A stretch of DNA of 5,671 nt from Nitrospinota bacterium. Lineage in GTDB: Bacteria > UBA8248. The stretch lies in contig JAPYQX010000198.1 of NCBI GenBank assembly GCA_029937135.1, positions 1-5,671 of the forward strand, written 5' to 3'. The translations under genes and the position numbers were made by a program. This document shows, one piece after another, positions 1 to 5,671 of the stretch. The notes beneath the pieces were generated by a model. The model saw only the letters and a program-made list of their open reading frames with translations, did not search any database and was not told where the DNA came from. Positions within the stretch are counted from its first letter, which is position 1. Every line of letters starts with the position of its first letter.

Positions 1-386
1 CCTGAGGCCTCTGCCTCGAGGGCGCCCGTTGGGTGGACCGATACATTTCGAAAAACGTGGACCGGAATATTTTAAAAAAAAATCGCCCAGCGGATATTAG
101 GGTCTACGCCGTTTGGATCAGGCGGCTCAGAAGGGATGCCCGCGCCCTCATCGACGCCTCCATATTTAATCACCCGGCGGCGATCGTCTTCTGGGACGGG
201 GATCAGGTTGCGGGCCGATTTTTCGCCGCCGCCGAGGGGTTTCATTCTCCGGTTGCCTGGGATTCCTACTACCTCTACGGCCCCGAGGTCCGCTGGAGGG
301 CGATGCCCTCGCCGATCACGGCCTCGGGCTTTCCGGTGCGGAATTTTACGGGGGATTTAAGGCGGTTTGTGAGGGAGATGATTTAG
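1..386 (+). CDS. Thioredoxin-like redox protein, 3' part; candidate selenoprotein with in-frame TGA (UxxC)
   Basis: The gene runs off the left edge and stops at TAG 384-386. A conventional call would start at GTG 33 (117 residues), but that GTG lacks a well-placed ribosome site. The frame upstream stays open with typical G/C-ending codons, reading GLCLEGARW, back to a TGA at 3-5. The TGA therefore sits where the first residue of a CxxC redox motif would be (TGA-Gly-Leu-Cys). Read as selenocysteine, the visible part is 127 codons. Counting from the GTG, visible motifs are VYAVW (24-28), FWDG (53-56) and WDSYYLYGP (76-84). From memory, unchecked, these resemble uncharacterised thioredoxin-fold proteins in which a CxxC-EGARWVDRN segment precedes a VYAVW strand. 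The likely role is thiol/disulfide redox chemistry, inferred only. An 8-9 codon near-duplication occurs at 33-83. Alternatives are a decayed gene with a true nonsense codon, or a shorter protein starting at GTG 33. Confidence 0.6.
23..35 (+). promoter_or_regulatory. SECIS-like stem-loop downstream of in-frame TGA
   Basis: CGCCC (23-27) pairs with GGGTG (31-35, including one G-U pair) around a GTT loop. Two further pairs, G20-C39 and G21-C38, are possible across a small internal loop. The loop begins 22 bases after the TGA and its first base is G. Bacterial SECIS elements are known to place an apical loop with an early G roughly 16-37 bases after the UGA. Short hairpins are common in GC-rich DNA, so this supports the selenoprotein idea but does not establish it. 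Confidence 0.33.
33..83 (+). repeat. Imperfect tandem duplication inside the redox gene
   Basis: GTGGACCG occurs at 33-40 and again at 57-64. Each copy is followed by an A/T-rich tail, so the protein reads VDRYISKN then VDRNILKKN. Copy lengths are 24 and 27 bases, so the frame is kept. The second copy contains a run of nine A (74-82). It looks like an old tandem duplication that has since diverged; this is inferred from the sequence alone. Confidence 0.5.
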
Positions 387-405
387 GTTGATGTGGTGTA
401 GCCTG

Positions 406-414
406 TGATAGAAT
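406..414 (+). promoter_or_regulatory. Extended -10 promoter candidate for the 112-residue gene
   Basis: TG at 406-407, one base, then TAGAAT at 409-414 match five of six -10 bases plus the extended TGn element. A TTGATG at 388-393 could serve as -35, but the 15-bp spacer is short. It lies 20 bp after the stop of the redox gene and about 64 bp before the next start codon, a sensible place for an independent promoter. Seen by eye only. Confidence 0.38.
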
Positions 415-477
415 GAATCAGTTGAGACTATTTCCTTCGATAAAACAGGGTGACTGAATCCGATAGGAGCTTTTCAA

Positions 478-816
478 ATGAACATAGACGAGTTAACGGC
501 CAGGTTCCCCGAAATTCCGGCGGACCTGCACGGTGAAGCGATACTGGCGGAATTCGCGGAGGCGTTCGGGCCTCAACTTGAAATAACCGAAAAACCCTCG
601 AACTGCACTGTCGAGCAGTCGGCGGGCAACGCGTTCTACATGACGCTGATCAACCCGATCGGGATCTATGCCATCGGGTTGGCCAAGCGCGAGGCGGTTC
701 TCGAGAAGATACAGGCGCTGGTGGAGGGCTTCAAGGCCGACCCCGATGGCTATGCCGCCTCGCTGCTTCCCGAGAACGTATCGCCGGTGCAGGTGCGGGG
801 TCCCGGCTGCGAATAG
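478..816 (+). CDS. Conserved-looking hypothetical protein, 112 residues
   Basis: The function is not recognised. ATG 478 is well supported: AGGAG at 465-469 gives 8-base spacing, and codon use matches the other genes. The protein is cytosolic-looking, with no signal peptide and no convincing membrane segment. It reads as an acidic, helix-prone N-terminal part (1-35), a PSNC segment around Cys43, a hydrophobic stretch at 53-68 (FYMTLINPIGIYAIGL), a helix around 70-86, and a short tail ending RGPGCE. It has only two cysteines, Cys43 and Cys111. Whether they pair or bind a metal cannot be judged from sequence. It probably has its own promoter and is followed by a strong terminator, so it is likely monocistronic. 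Confidence refers to it being a real gene. Confidence 0.82.
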   Translation: MNIDELTARFPEIPADLHGEAILAEFAEAFGPQLEITEKPSNCTVEQSAGNAFYMTLINPIGIYAIGLAKREAVLEKIQALVEGFKADPDGYAASLLPENVSPVQVRGPGCE

Positions 817-847
817 TTGTGAGTTTTCAAGTCAAAGTTTTTAGATC

Positions 848-882
848 AAAGAAAGGGATGGCCGGGGGCCATCCCTTTCTTT
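848..882. terminator. Bidirectional factor-independent terminator
   Basis: A perfect 16-bp stem pairs AAAGAAAGGGATGGCC (848-863) with GGCCATCCCTTTCTTT (867-882) around a GGG loop. The A-rich 5' arm and T-rich 3' arm supply a U-rich run in whichever direction transcription arrives. It lies 31 bp after the stop of the 112-residue gene and just beyond the minus-strand flavin reductase remnant, so it separates converging units. Confidence 0.92.
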
Positions 883-962
883 ATTCGAATTCGCGCGGAC
901 ACTTCTTATTTCAGGCCGATGCGGAACATCCCCGTCCGGGACGGACCCCAGTCCTGGAAGGC

Positions 963-1298
963 CTAGCCGCCGTAGAAAACGGTGTCGCCCAGATCCTTGA
1001 GCCAAAGGGTGGCGTCGTCGGCCCGGCCCTCGGGCTCTTTTCTGATGCCGGCATCGGTCACCTCGCCGACGAAGATGGAGTGGTCCCCGATCTCGACGGT
1101 CTCGCTCAGCTTGCACTCCACCCAGGCCGGGCAGGAAAGAAGGAGGGGCGCGCCCGCCGGGCCTTTTTCAAATGCCTCGCCGCCGATGCTGTCGCCATCG
1201 CGCTCAAGGGGCTTGAAGAACGTAAAGGCCGCGCCCTGCTGGTCCTTGCCAAGGAAGTTGAGGGCGAAGACGCCGCCTTCGTGTATCAGGCGATATAC
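963..1298 (-). pseudogene. Flavin reductase (FMN-binding) domain, 5'-truncated remnant
   Basis: On the minus strand a clean coding frame reads VYRLIHEGGVFALNFLGKDQ near 1298-1239, then TFFKPLERDGD, a GAPLLLSCPAWVECKL segment, GDHSIFVGEV, and ends DLGDTVFYGG at TAG 965-963. These are the middle and C-terminal strands of the flavin reductase-like split-barrel fold, whose members bind FMN and reduce it with NAD(P)H. The N-terminal part of the fold (roughly the first 50 residues) is absent. No ATG, GTG or TTG opens the frame, and an in-frame TGA lies near 1405. In place of the missing part is the 3' end of the M24 peptidase gene, one frame off. The remnant is most likely non-functional, left by a deletion. 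A chimeric assembly or sequencing error is the main alternative. Family members often end at YGG, so the TAG is probably the natural stop. Confidence 0.78.
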
Positions 1299-2413
1299 CA
1301 GGCGTCTCGGCCCAGATCGCCCAGCCCCTCGCAGCCATCGGCCGTGACGGCCACCGTGTCCTCGATTTTGACGTAGCCCACCTCGGGGTGGCGGATATCG
1401 GTCTCAATCGAGACGATCATCCGCTCCTCGAGCTTGTTCTCAAAGCCTTTCCCGAATCGGGGGAGCTCGTGGGAGACCAGGCCGACGCCGTGGATGATGA
1501 ATTCCCCGTATTCGCCATGTCCCGTGTCGGCGAGGTGGCGGAACCCGGATTCATATAAGTCGCCGCAAACGGCGCCTGCGCGAATTTCCTCGCGCACTTT
1601 GTTCTGGGTGGCGAGGCAGGCCTGGAAAAGCTCATCGGCCAGCTTCGAGGGCTCGCCGCGCACCCCCATCCGGCAGACATCGGTGAGGTATCCCTCGTAT
1701 GAGCCGCCCGCGTCCAGATGACATACCTCGCCCGGCTCCCATACTTTCCCCGAGGGAGCGCGAAGCATTTTGTTTCCCGCGCAGGTGAACACCCATAGAA
1801 AGTGAAGTCCCCGGGCGGTCATTTTGTCCTCGATGCCTCGCGCGAGGTCGCGGGTCGTCGCGCCGGGGGCGGCCGAGGTGAATACCTCACCGATAATTTC
1901 GGCGTCGTCCTGGGTGATTCGCCGGAAAATTTCCAACTCCTCGGGGGTTTTGACCGCGCGAAGCGACTCCGTGATTCCGCGCGCCTCGGTGAACCGGGCG
2001 CCGGGGAGGGCTTTCGAGAGCACATCCATCGAACTCGCCGGCAGGAAGTCCATTTCAACCGCGATCACACCCCGCTCCAGCCCTCGGGCCTTGATGGCCT
2101 CTCCGGCGGCCTGGGCGGCGGCGGCGGGCTGGCGCTCGGCGGTAATCAACTCGGGTATCCACAGACCCTGGTCCTGTGACTGGGCGATCTCCCTGCGCTC
2201 TCCGACGAGGAATGCCCGCCCGGGGTCTCCCTTGGGAATCCCGACCAGCGCCATGTAGCGGCCCAGGCCCATGGCGTCGAAGCGCTCGTGAAAGTGATAG
2301 AAATATCCGCCCGTCAGGTAGCGGGCGTTGTGCTGGGTGTTGGTGAGGAGCAGATCAACGCCGGCCTCGTCCATCAGCCGGTCGAGTTTCCCGGAATCGT
2401 AAGGGGGGTTCAT
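1286..2413 (-). CDS. M24-family metallopeptidase (Xaa-Pro dipeptidase/aminopeptidase-like)
   Basis: A cytosolic hydrolase of the pita-bread fold that typically cleaves Xaa-Pro bonds using two metal ions. From ATG 2413 it is 375 residues: a creatinase-like N-terminal domain (about 5-150) and the M24 catalytic domain (about 155-370). All five metal ligands are visible: Asp234 (HLDAGG), Asp245 (YLTDVCR), His308 (IIHGVG), Glu337 (SIETD) and Glu351 (KIEDT). His315 in the SHELP motif is the usual second active-site histidine. A TTG two codons upstream (2419) is an alternative start, but GGGAG at 2428-2424 is 10 bases from the ATG and only 4 from the TTG, so ATG is preferred. Its substrate cannot be set from sequence; creatinase-type relatives also share this fold. 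The last few residues (about WYIA) appear to be encoded by flavin-reductase-derived DNA beyond the junction near 1296-1300. Confidence 0.93.
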   Translation of the reverse strand: MNPPYDSGKLDRLMDEAGVDLLLTNTQHNARYLTGGYFYHFHERFDAMGLGRYMALVGIPKGDPGRAFLVGERREIAQSQDQGLWIPELITAERQPAAAAQAAGEAIKARGLERGVIAVEMDFLPASSMDVLSKALPGARFTEARGITESLRAVKTPEELEIFRRITQDDAEIIGEVFTSAAPGATTRDLARGIEDKMTARGLHFLWVFTCAGNKMLRAPSGKVWEPGEVCHLDAGGSYEGYLTDVCRMGVRGEPSKLADELFQACLATQNKVREEIRAGAVCGDLYESGFRHLADTGHGEYGEFIIHGVGLVSHELPRFGKGFENKLEERMIVSIETDIRHPEVGYVKIEDTVAVTADGCEGLGDLGRDAWYIA

Positions 2414-2743
2414 CGTCAAGTTTCTCCCGGCGTTAGAGGGTTAGCGGAATATCCCGGGATGCTCCTCCAGTTGGAGAGCCGGGTCAAACGGCGGCGCGAA
2501 GCTGGACGCAACTGCCCGCAACACCTCGAAACTCCCATCGCGGGCTCGGGTTCTACTCAGGAATTCTTTCCCGGTAAGGGAATTTTAATGCACGATGCCC
2601 GCCGGGGAGCTACACTAAGCAAAGCAAAGTCTTTTTGGACGAGATGATTCCCGGGCTCCGGTTTTCCTGTCCGATGGCCAGGTTCCCCGGTTTTCAAGCA
2701 AGTAGGCCGCCCGGTTCCCGGCAAGATTGAAGGAGGAGAGATC
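2414..2743. other. Divergent intergenic region
   Basis: This 330-bp spacer lies between the minus-strand peptidase and the plus-strand ACT protein and should hold both promoters. No open frame with convincing codon use or ribosome site was found on either strand. It contains an inverted repeat at 2461-2479, a short TTCCC/GGGAA hairpin at 2568-2582 followed by four T, and the 9-base direct repeat CCGGTTTTC at 2658-2666 and 2688-2696. A TACACT at 2611-2616 could be a -10 box, but no matching -35 was found. I could not place either promoter confidently. Confidence 0.6.
2461..2479. promoter_or_regulatory. Inverted repeat upstream of peptidase, possible operator
   Basis: CTCCA-GT-TGGAG (2465-2476) is a near-palindrome. 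It extends by three further pairs (GCT with AGC) if C2464 is bulged. It lies about 50-65 bp upstream of the peptidase start, where a repressor could act, though it could equally be a chance hairpin. Confidence 0.25.
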
Positions 2744-3157
2744 ATGGCAGATAAAGTCCGGCAGGTGGATTACTACTACCTCAGAACCCCCGACAGGCCC
2801 GGCTCCGGCGAAAAAATCCTCAATATCTTCAAGAAAGAGCGCGTCAGCTTCATCGCTGTCCACGCCTTTCCAAATGGAAGGACTGTCCAGGTGGACCTCG
2901 TTCCCAAGGACGGGCGCAAATTCCTCCGCGTCGCCCGGAAGGCGAAAATACGCCTGAGCCAGAAGAAAAAAGCCTTCGTCGCCGAGGGAAGCGACCGCGC
3001 GGGCGGGCTCGTCTCGATTCTCGAAAAAATTTCCGCCGAGGGCATCAACGTCACCGCCGTCACCGGCATTGCCGCCGGTAAAGGGCGCTACGGCGCTATC
3101 CTCTGGGTCAAGCCCGGCGACTACCGCAAGGCGGCCAAGGCGCTCGACGCAAAATAA
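2744..3157 (+). CDS. Stand-alone protein with two ACT-like domains
   Basis: A 137-residue cytosolic protein. The start is firm: AGGAGG at 2731-2736 lies 7 bases before ATG 2744. The sequence splits into two similar halves. The first (about 8-70) opens with YYYLRTPDRPG and contains VSFIAVHAFPNGRTVQVDLV. The second (about 76-137) has AFVAEGSDRAGGLVSILEKI followed by INVTAVTGIAAGKGRYGAIL. The DRPG and DRAGG turns before a helix, followed by a strand with a hydrophobic core, are the ACT-domain pattern, which commonly binds amino acids or other small ligands. No catalytic domain is attached, so it is probably a small sensor, a regulatory subunit, or an oligomer. The partner is unknown. The region between the halves (about 58-76) is strongly basic. 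The following gene lies 48 bp away, so the two may be co-transcribed. Confidence 0.85.
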   Translation: MADKVRQVDYYYLRTPDRPGSGEKILNIFKKERVSFIAVHAFPNGRTVQVDLVPKDGRKFLRVARKAKIRLSQKKKAFVAEGSDRAGGLVSILEKISAEGINVTAVTGIAAGKGRYGAILWVKPGDYRKAAKALDAK

Positions 3158-3205
3158 ATTTGGGCGCTGCCACTGGCCGTACTCATCGGGCGCGGCCCGC
3201 AGGGT

Positions 3206-5317
3206 ATGAATGATCCGAACGGGAGAATTGAAAGAGTGAAATCGGCTCGCCTTGCGGGCGGCGCGGGATGGTTTTTATTCGCCGTGCCGTTGATTTTCTG
3301 GCGCCTGAATCCTGTAGATTTCCTGGATGCGGAGGGGTGGCTCTGGGCGCTCCATGCCCTTCACCTGCTTATGACGGCGGGGGCGGTCCTCCTCCTCTAC
3401 CTGGCCGGCCGGGCGGCGCTCGCGGCGGTGGATCTGCTGCCGGACGATCCCCTCGAGAGCGTTCTATTGTCCACGGGCGCGGGATTTTTCATTGTTTGTC
3501 TGGCGGTTTACCTGATAGGGGCGGCGGGGGCGCTTCATCCCCTCGGCGTGTTGGGGCTCGCCGCAATAGGTTTTTACCTCGCCACCCGGAAAATAGAATA
3601 CGCCGCGCCCCCGGCATCTGATGCCACGGCGCTCGAGGCCGCCGCGCTTGTGTCTGCCGAGTTTGAAGCTGCCGCGTTTGAAGGTAACGACCCGGCCCGC
3701 ACCGCCGCCTATGCTTTCGGCGGGTTTTTAGTGCTTCTTTTCGCGGGCTCCATGATCGAGGCGCTTTACCCTTCACCGCATTCGCCTGATGCCCTGGCCT
3801 ACAATCTCGCCTTCGCGCGGTTGTTCGCGAACTCGGGCGGTGTCGTCCCTGTTCCGGAGAGCCCTTACTTTTTCGCCACCTCGGGCTACTGGGAAATTTT
3901 TCTGACCGCGCTCGCCCTTTTCGTTTCATCGGATGTTTCGCTGCTGGCGCTGGCCCAGCTTCTTCACGTTATTCTGGGACTCGGTGGCTCGGTGTTGGCC
4001 ATCGTCTGCCTCGTGCGCAGGCTCACTCCCCTCGGGCGATGGGAGACGCTGGCCCTTGGCCTTTTCGCCGCTGTTTTGTTCGCGGGGATGCGCATCGACG
4101 TTTATCACGTCAGGCGATTTCCGCTGCTCATCGTCGCTCCAAAATCCGATCTCTTCATCGTCGCCCTTCAGGCCGCGGGGGCGCTGGCGTTTTTCGAGGC
4201 GGTGAAGCTCCGGGGCGCGCGCGCCTGGCGGTGGGCGCTTCTGGGCGGGTTGCTCATCGGCGTGGCCTCGGGCGTGAAACTCACCGCCGGTCTCGCCGCC
4301 GTGGGCCTCGGGACCGCCTTCATGATTTATCCGCCCTCCGCCATTTCGCTGAGGGAGCGCGTCACGCTCGCGGGCTGGGCGGCGGCGGGCGTCGCCGCGG
4401 CTCTCGTGCCCATGCTCGCGAAAAACCTTATCGCGCTGGGGAACCCGCTCTATCCGCTTCTGGCCTCCTACTTCGGAGAACTGGAGAACCCGCGCTATTT
4501 CGCTTATTTCACCCAGGGTTTCGCGGATGTGCGCGCCAGCCGGCTCGACACGGGGCTCCGCATGTTCCAGTTAACATTTCCCTCCGCGCCTTTTGTCATC
4601 TTGATCGCCGCCCTCTGGAGGGGGGTTGCCGTCCGCGGGGTGCACTTTCTTTTTTTCTCTCTTTCCGTGTCGGTCGCCGTGTCGATGGTGGTATTCACGG
4701 GCAAGTTCCCCTCGCGCTACGCACTCTTCGTCTCGGCGTTTTCGGCGGTGTGCGCGGCCGCCGTCGCGGGCGGACTTATCGAGCGCTTGAGGGAGCGCAT
4801 CGGGGAACACAACGGCACGGGGCGGTTTTTCAATTCGCCCCGGGCGCTGCCCGCCGCGTGGGTCGTTCTTTTCGCTCTGGCCGTCATTCCGACGCACCTG
4901 GACAACCGCATCAAGCGCGCGCTGCGCACCGCCCAAAGGACGCCTGTCCTGCATGAACGGATCCTGCGCATGAACCCGGCGTCGCGCTTTCAGGCCGGGT
5001 GGCCAGGCCGCTTGCCGGAGGGGGCGAGGCCGTTGACGTTCTACCGCTCCGAGCGGCTTTTCGCCTTCACGAAGGGTTGGCGCCCGGCCGTGGCCGTTGA
5101 GAGCCCGGAGTTGATGACCCTTTTCCTGCGCGGTCTTGGAGGACCAGAGATGGAAAAAGCGCTTGTGCAAAGGGGGTTCACGCACATCTATTTTGAATGG
5201 CCGCCGCCCCGGATGCCGGGTTTTCCGATCGATATCGCTCCGCTCACCGCTCACCTTCGCGGGCGAAACCCGCTGTTCCGGGCGGTGGGTTTCGAGATGT
5301 ACGCCATCGGCGGTTGA
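3206..5317 (+). CDS. Polytopic membrane protein, GT-C-type glycosyltransferase-like (GT39/ArnT-like)
   Basis: A 703-residue inner-membrane protein with roughly 13-15 hydrophobic segments spread over 20-565 and a soluble C-terminal tail (about 570-703). The motif SPDALAYNLAFARLF (193-207), followed by GGVVPVPESPYF and a YWEIFLTALAL helix, resembles the first large periplasmic loop of GT-C enzymes. These transfer sugars from polyprenyl-phosphate donors, and Asp195 is the candidate catalytic acid. GVASGVKLTAGLAA (352-365) and LGNPLYPLLA (411-420) are further typical segments. Acceptor and donor are unknown. An Ala/Glu-rich hydrophilic insert occupies about 129-165. The start is uncertain: ATG 3206 has no usable ribosome site, whereas GTG 3236 (residue 11) has GGGAG at 3221-3225 with 10-base spacing. 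The ATG is kept here only as the longest form. Confidence 0.85.
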   Translation: MNDPNGRIERVKSARLAGGAGWFLFAVPLIFWRLNPVDFLDAEGWLWALHALHLLMTAGAVLLLYLAGRAALAAVDLLPDDPLESVLLSTGAGFFIVCLAVYLIGAAGALHPLGVLGLAAIGFYLATRKIEYAAPPASDATALEAAALVSAEFEAAAFEGNDPARTAAYAFGGFLVLLFAGSMIEALYPSPHSPDALAYNLAFARLFANSGGVVPVPESPYFFATSGYWEIFLTALALFVSSDVSLLALAQLLHVILGLGGSVLAIVCLVRRLTPLGRWETLALGLFAAVLFAGMRIDVYHVRRFPLLIVAPKSDLFIVALQAAGALAFFEAVKLRGARAWRWALLGGLLIGVASGVKLTAGLAAVGLGTAFMIYPPSAISLRERVTLAGWAAAGVAAALVPMLAKNLIALGNPLYPLLASYFGELENPRYFAYFTQGFADVRASRLDTGLRMFQLTFPSAPFVILIAALWRGVAVRGVHFLFFSLSVSVAVSMVVFTGKFPSRYALFVSAFSAVCAAAVAGGLIERLRERIGEHNGTGRFFNSPRALPAAWVVLFALAVIPTHLDNRIKRALRTAQRTPVLHERILRMNPASRFQAGWPGRLPEGARPLTFYRSERLFAFTKGWRPAVAVESPELMTLFLRGLGGPEMEKALVQRGFTHIYFEWPPPRMPGFPIDIAPLTAHLRGRNPLFRAVGFEMYAIGG

Positions 5318-5371
5318 GGGGGAGGGAAATAACCGGGCGCTTGCCGTTGTTCTGATTAATGAAATGCCGGG

Positions 5372-5391
5372 CCCGCTCCATGCAATGCGGG
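5372..5391. other. Short hairpin in the spacer before the DUF547 gene
   Basis: CCCGC (5372-5376) pairs with GCGGG (5387-5391) around a 10-base loop. It has no T run, so it is not a convincing terminator. The rest of the 5318-5421 spacer shows nothing clear. Confidence 0.2.
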
Positions 5392-5421
5392 AAGACAATC
5401 AACAGACAGGAGAGGCGGGGC

Positions 5422-5671
5422 ATGCTCCGGAAAATAATATTCACGCTGGTCGTGGCGGCGCTTCAGTTCAGCGGTGTGCCCGCGTGGGCCGCTCCCAAGG
5501 CCGACCTCTGGCCGCGCTGGCAGGCGAGCGATCCGGGGTCGAATATCCGGGTGGACCATTCCGCGTGGGCGGAATTTCTCGAAAAATATCTTGTCACGAA
5601 AAACGACGGGATCAACCGCGTTACCTACGGCGCCGTGAAAAGTGAGGATCGCCGCCGCCTCGATGCCTACA
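5422..5671 (+). CDS. Secreted DUF547-family protein, N-terminal part
   Basis: Open from ATG 5422 to the right edge (83 codons visible), with AGGAG at 5408-5412 nine bases upstream. Residues 1-23 form a signal peptide: basic MLRK, a hydrophobic core (IIFTLVVAAL), then an AWA-A cleavage site after residue 23. The mature part begins APKADLWPRW and continues VDHSAWAEFLEKYL (44-57), then GINRVTYGAV and DRRRLDAY. The VDHS-W-FL-KY and G-NRV-Y-AV pattern is the characteristic opening of DUF547, a family of exported proteins related in fold to cysteine-protease/transglutaminase-like proteins but without an established general function. The catalytic region would lie past the window. The gene is 104 bp downstream of the glycosyltransferase-like gene, with no clear terminator between, so co-transcription is possible. 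Confidence 0.85.
   Translation, partial: MLRKIIFTLVVAALQFSGVPAWAAPKADLWPRWQASDPGSNIRVDHSAWAEFLEKYLVTKNDGINRVTYGAVKSEDRRRLDAY

Noticed and set aside
498..511. 14-base exact repeat GGCCAGGTTCCCCG, also at 2676-2689
   Set aside because: One copy is inside a coding region and the other is intergenic, with no shared flanks. A single match of this length is not surprising in GC-rich DNA.
819..1376. Long plus-strand open frame opposite the flavin reductase remnant
   Set aside because: It reads straight through the terminator hairpin and is antisense to a recognisable flavin reductase domain. It arises from the G/C-ending codons of the opposite strand.
2568..2586. TTCCC/GGGAA hairpin followed by TTTT as a plus-strand terminator
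   Set aside because: The stem is only 5 bp and there is no plus-strand gene upstream for it to terminate.
3187..3200. CGGGC-GCG-GCCCG hairpin between the ACT gene and the membrane protein gene
   Set aside because: It has no T run and is GC-only, so it is not a credible terminator.
4039..4956. 305-residue plus-strand open frame in another phase
   Set aside because: It is an Arg/Gly-rich shadow inside the 703-residue membrane protein gene.
4571..5398. 275-residue minus-strand open frame
   Set aside because: It is antisense to the glycosyltransferase-like gene, Arg/Pro-rich and of low complexity, with no ribosome site or recognisable motif.
1..5671. CRISPR arrays, tRNA or rRNA genes, insertion sequences, attachment sites
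   Set aside because: No regular repeat-spacer pattern, tRNA cloverleaf, rRNA signature, transposase or terminal inverted repeats were seen.

Overview
The window is GC-rich with strongly G/C-ending codons and comes from a bacterium. Ordinary Shine-Dalgarno sites precede most genes, and one strong factor-independent terminator is visible. The gene mix (thioredoxin-like/redox protein, M24 peptidase, ACT-domain protein, GT-C-type membrane glycosyltransferase, DUF547 protein) would fit an uncultured environmental proteobacterium-like lineage such as Desulfobacterota, Nitrospinota or relatives. That placement is a guess; there is no marker gene here.

Layout, left to right. (1) Positions 1-386 (+) hold the 3' part of a gene for a small thioredoxin-like redox protein. 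The coding frame continues upstream of the first usable start (GTG at 33) to an in-frame TGA at 3-5, whose context reads TGA-Gly-Leu-Cys. This is a UxxC arrangement, so the gene is a candidate selenoprotein; a SECIS-like hairpin lies at 23-35. (2) After an extended -10 promoter-like sequence, 478-816 (+) encodes a 112-residue protein that I cannot assign. (3) A perfect 16-bp hairpin at 848-882 is a terminator shared by converging transcription. (4) On the minus strand, 1286-2413 encodes an M24-family (Xaa-Pro dipeptidase-like) metallopeptidase with all five metal ligands. Immediately downstream and out of frame, 963-1298 is the C-terminal two thirds of a flavin reductase (FMN-binding) domain with no start codon and no N-terminal third, apparently a deletion remnant.

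(5) A divergent spacer of about 330 bp (2414-2743) separates the peptidase from the plus-strand block. (6) 2744-3157 encodes a stand-alone protein with two ACT-like halves. (7) 3206-5317 encodes a 703-residue polytopic GT-C-type glycosyltransferase-like protein. (8) 5422 to the right edge is the start of a secreted DUF547 protein.

The genes do not form one obvious pathway; the window looks like ordinary chromosome with short transcription units. The two points that most deserve follow-up are the TGA in the first gene and the peptidase/flavin-reductase junction.
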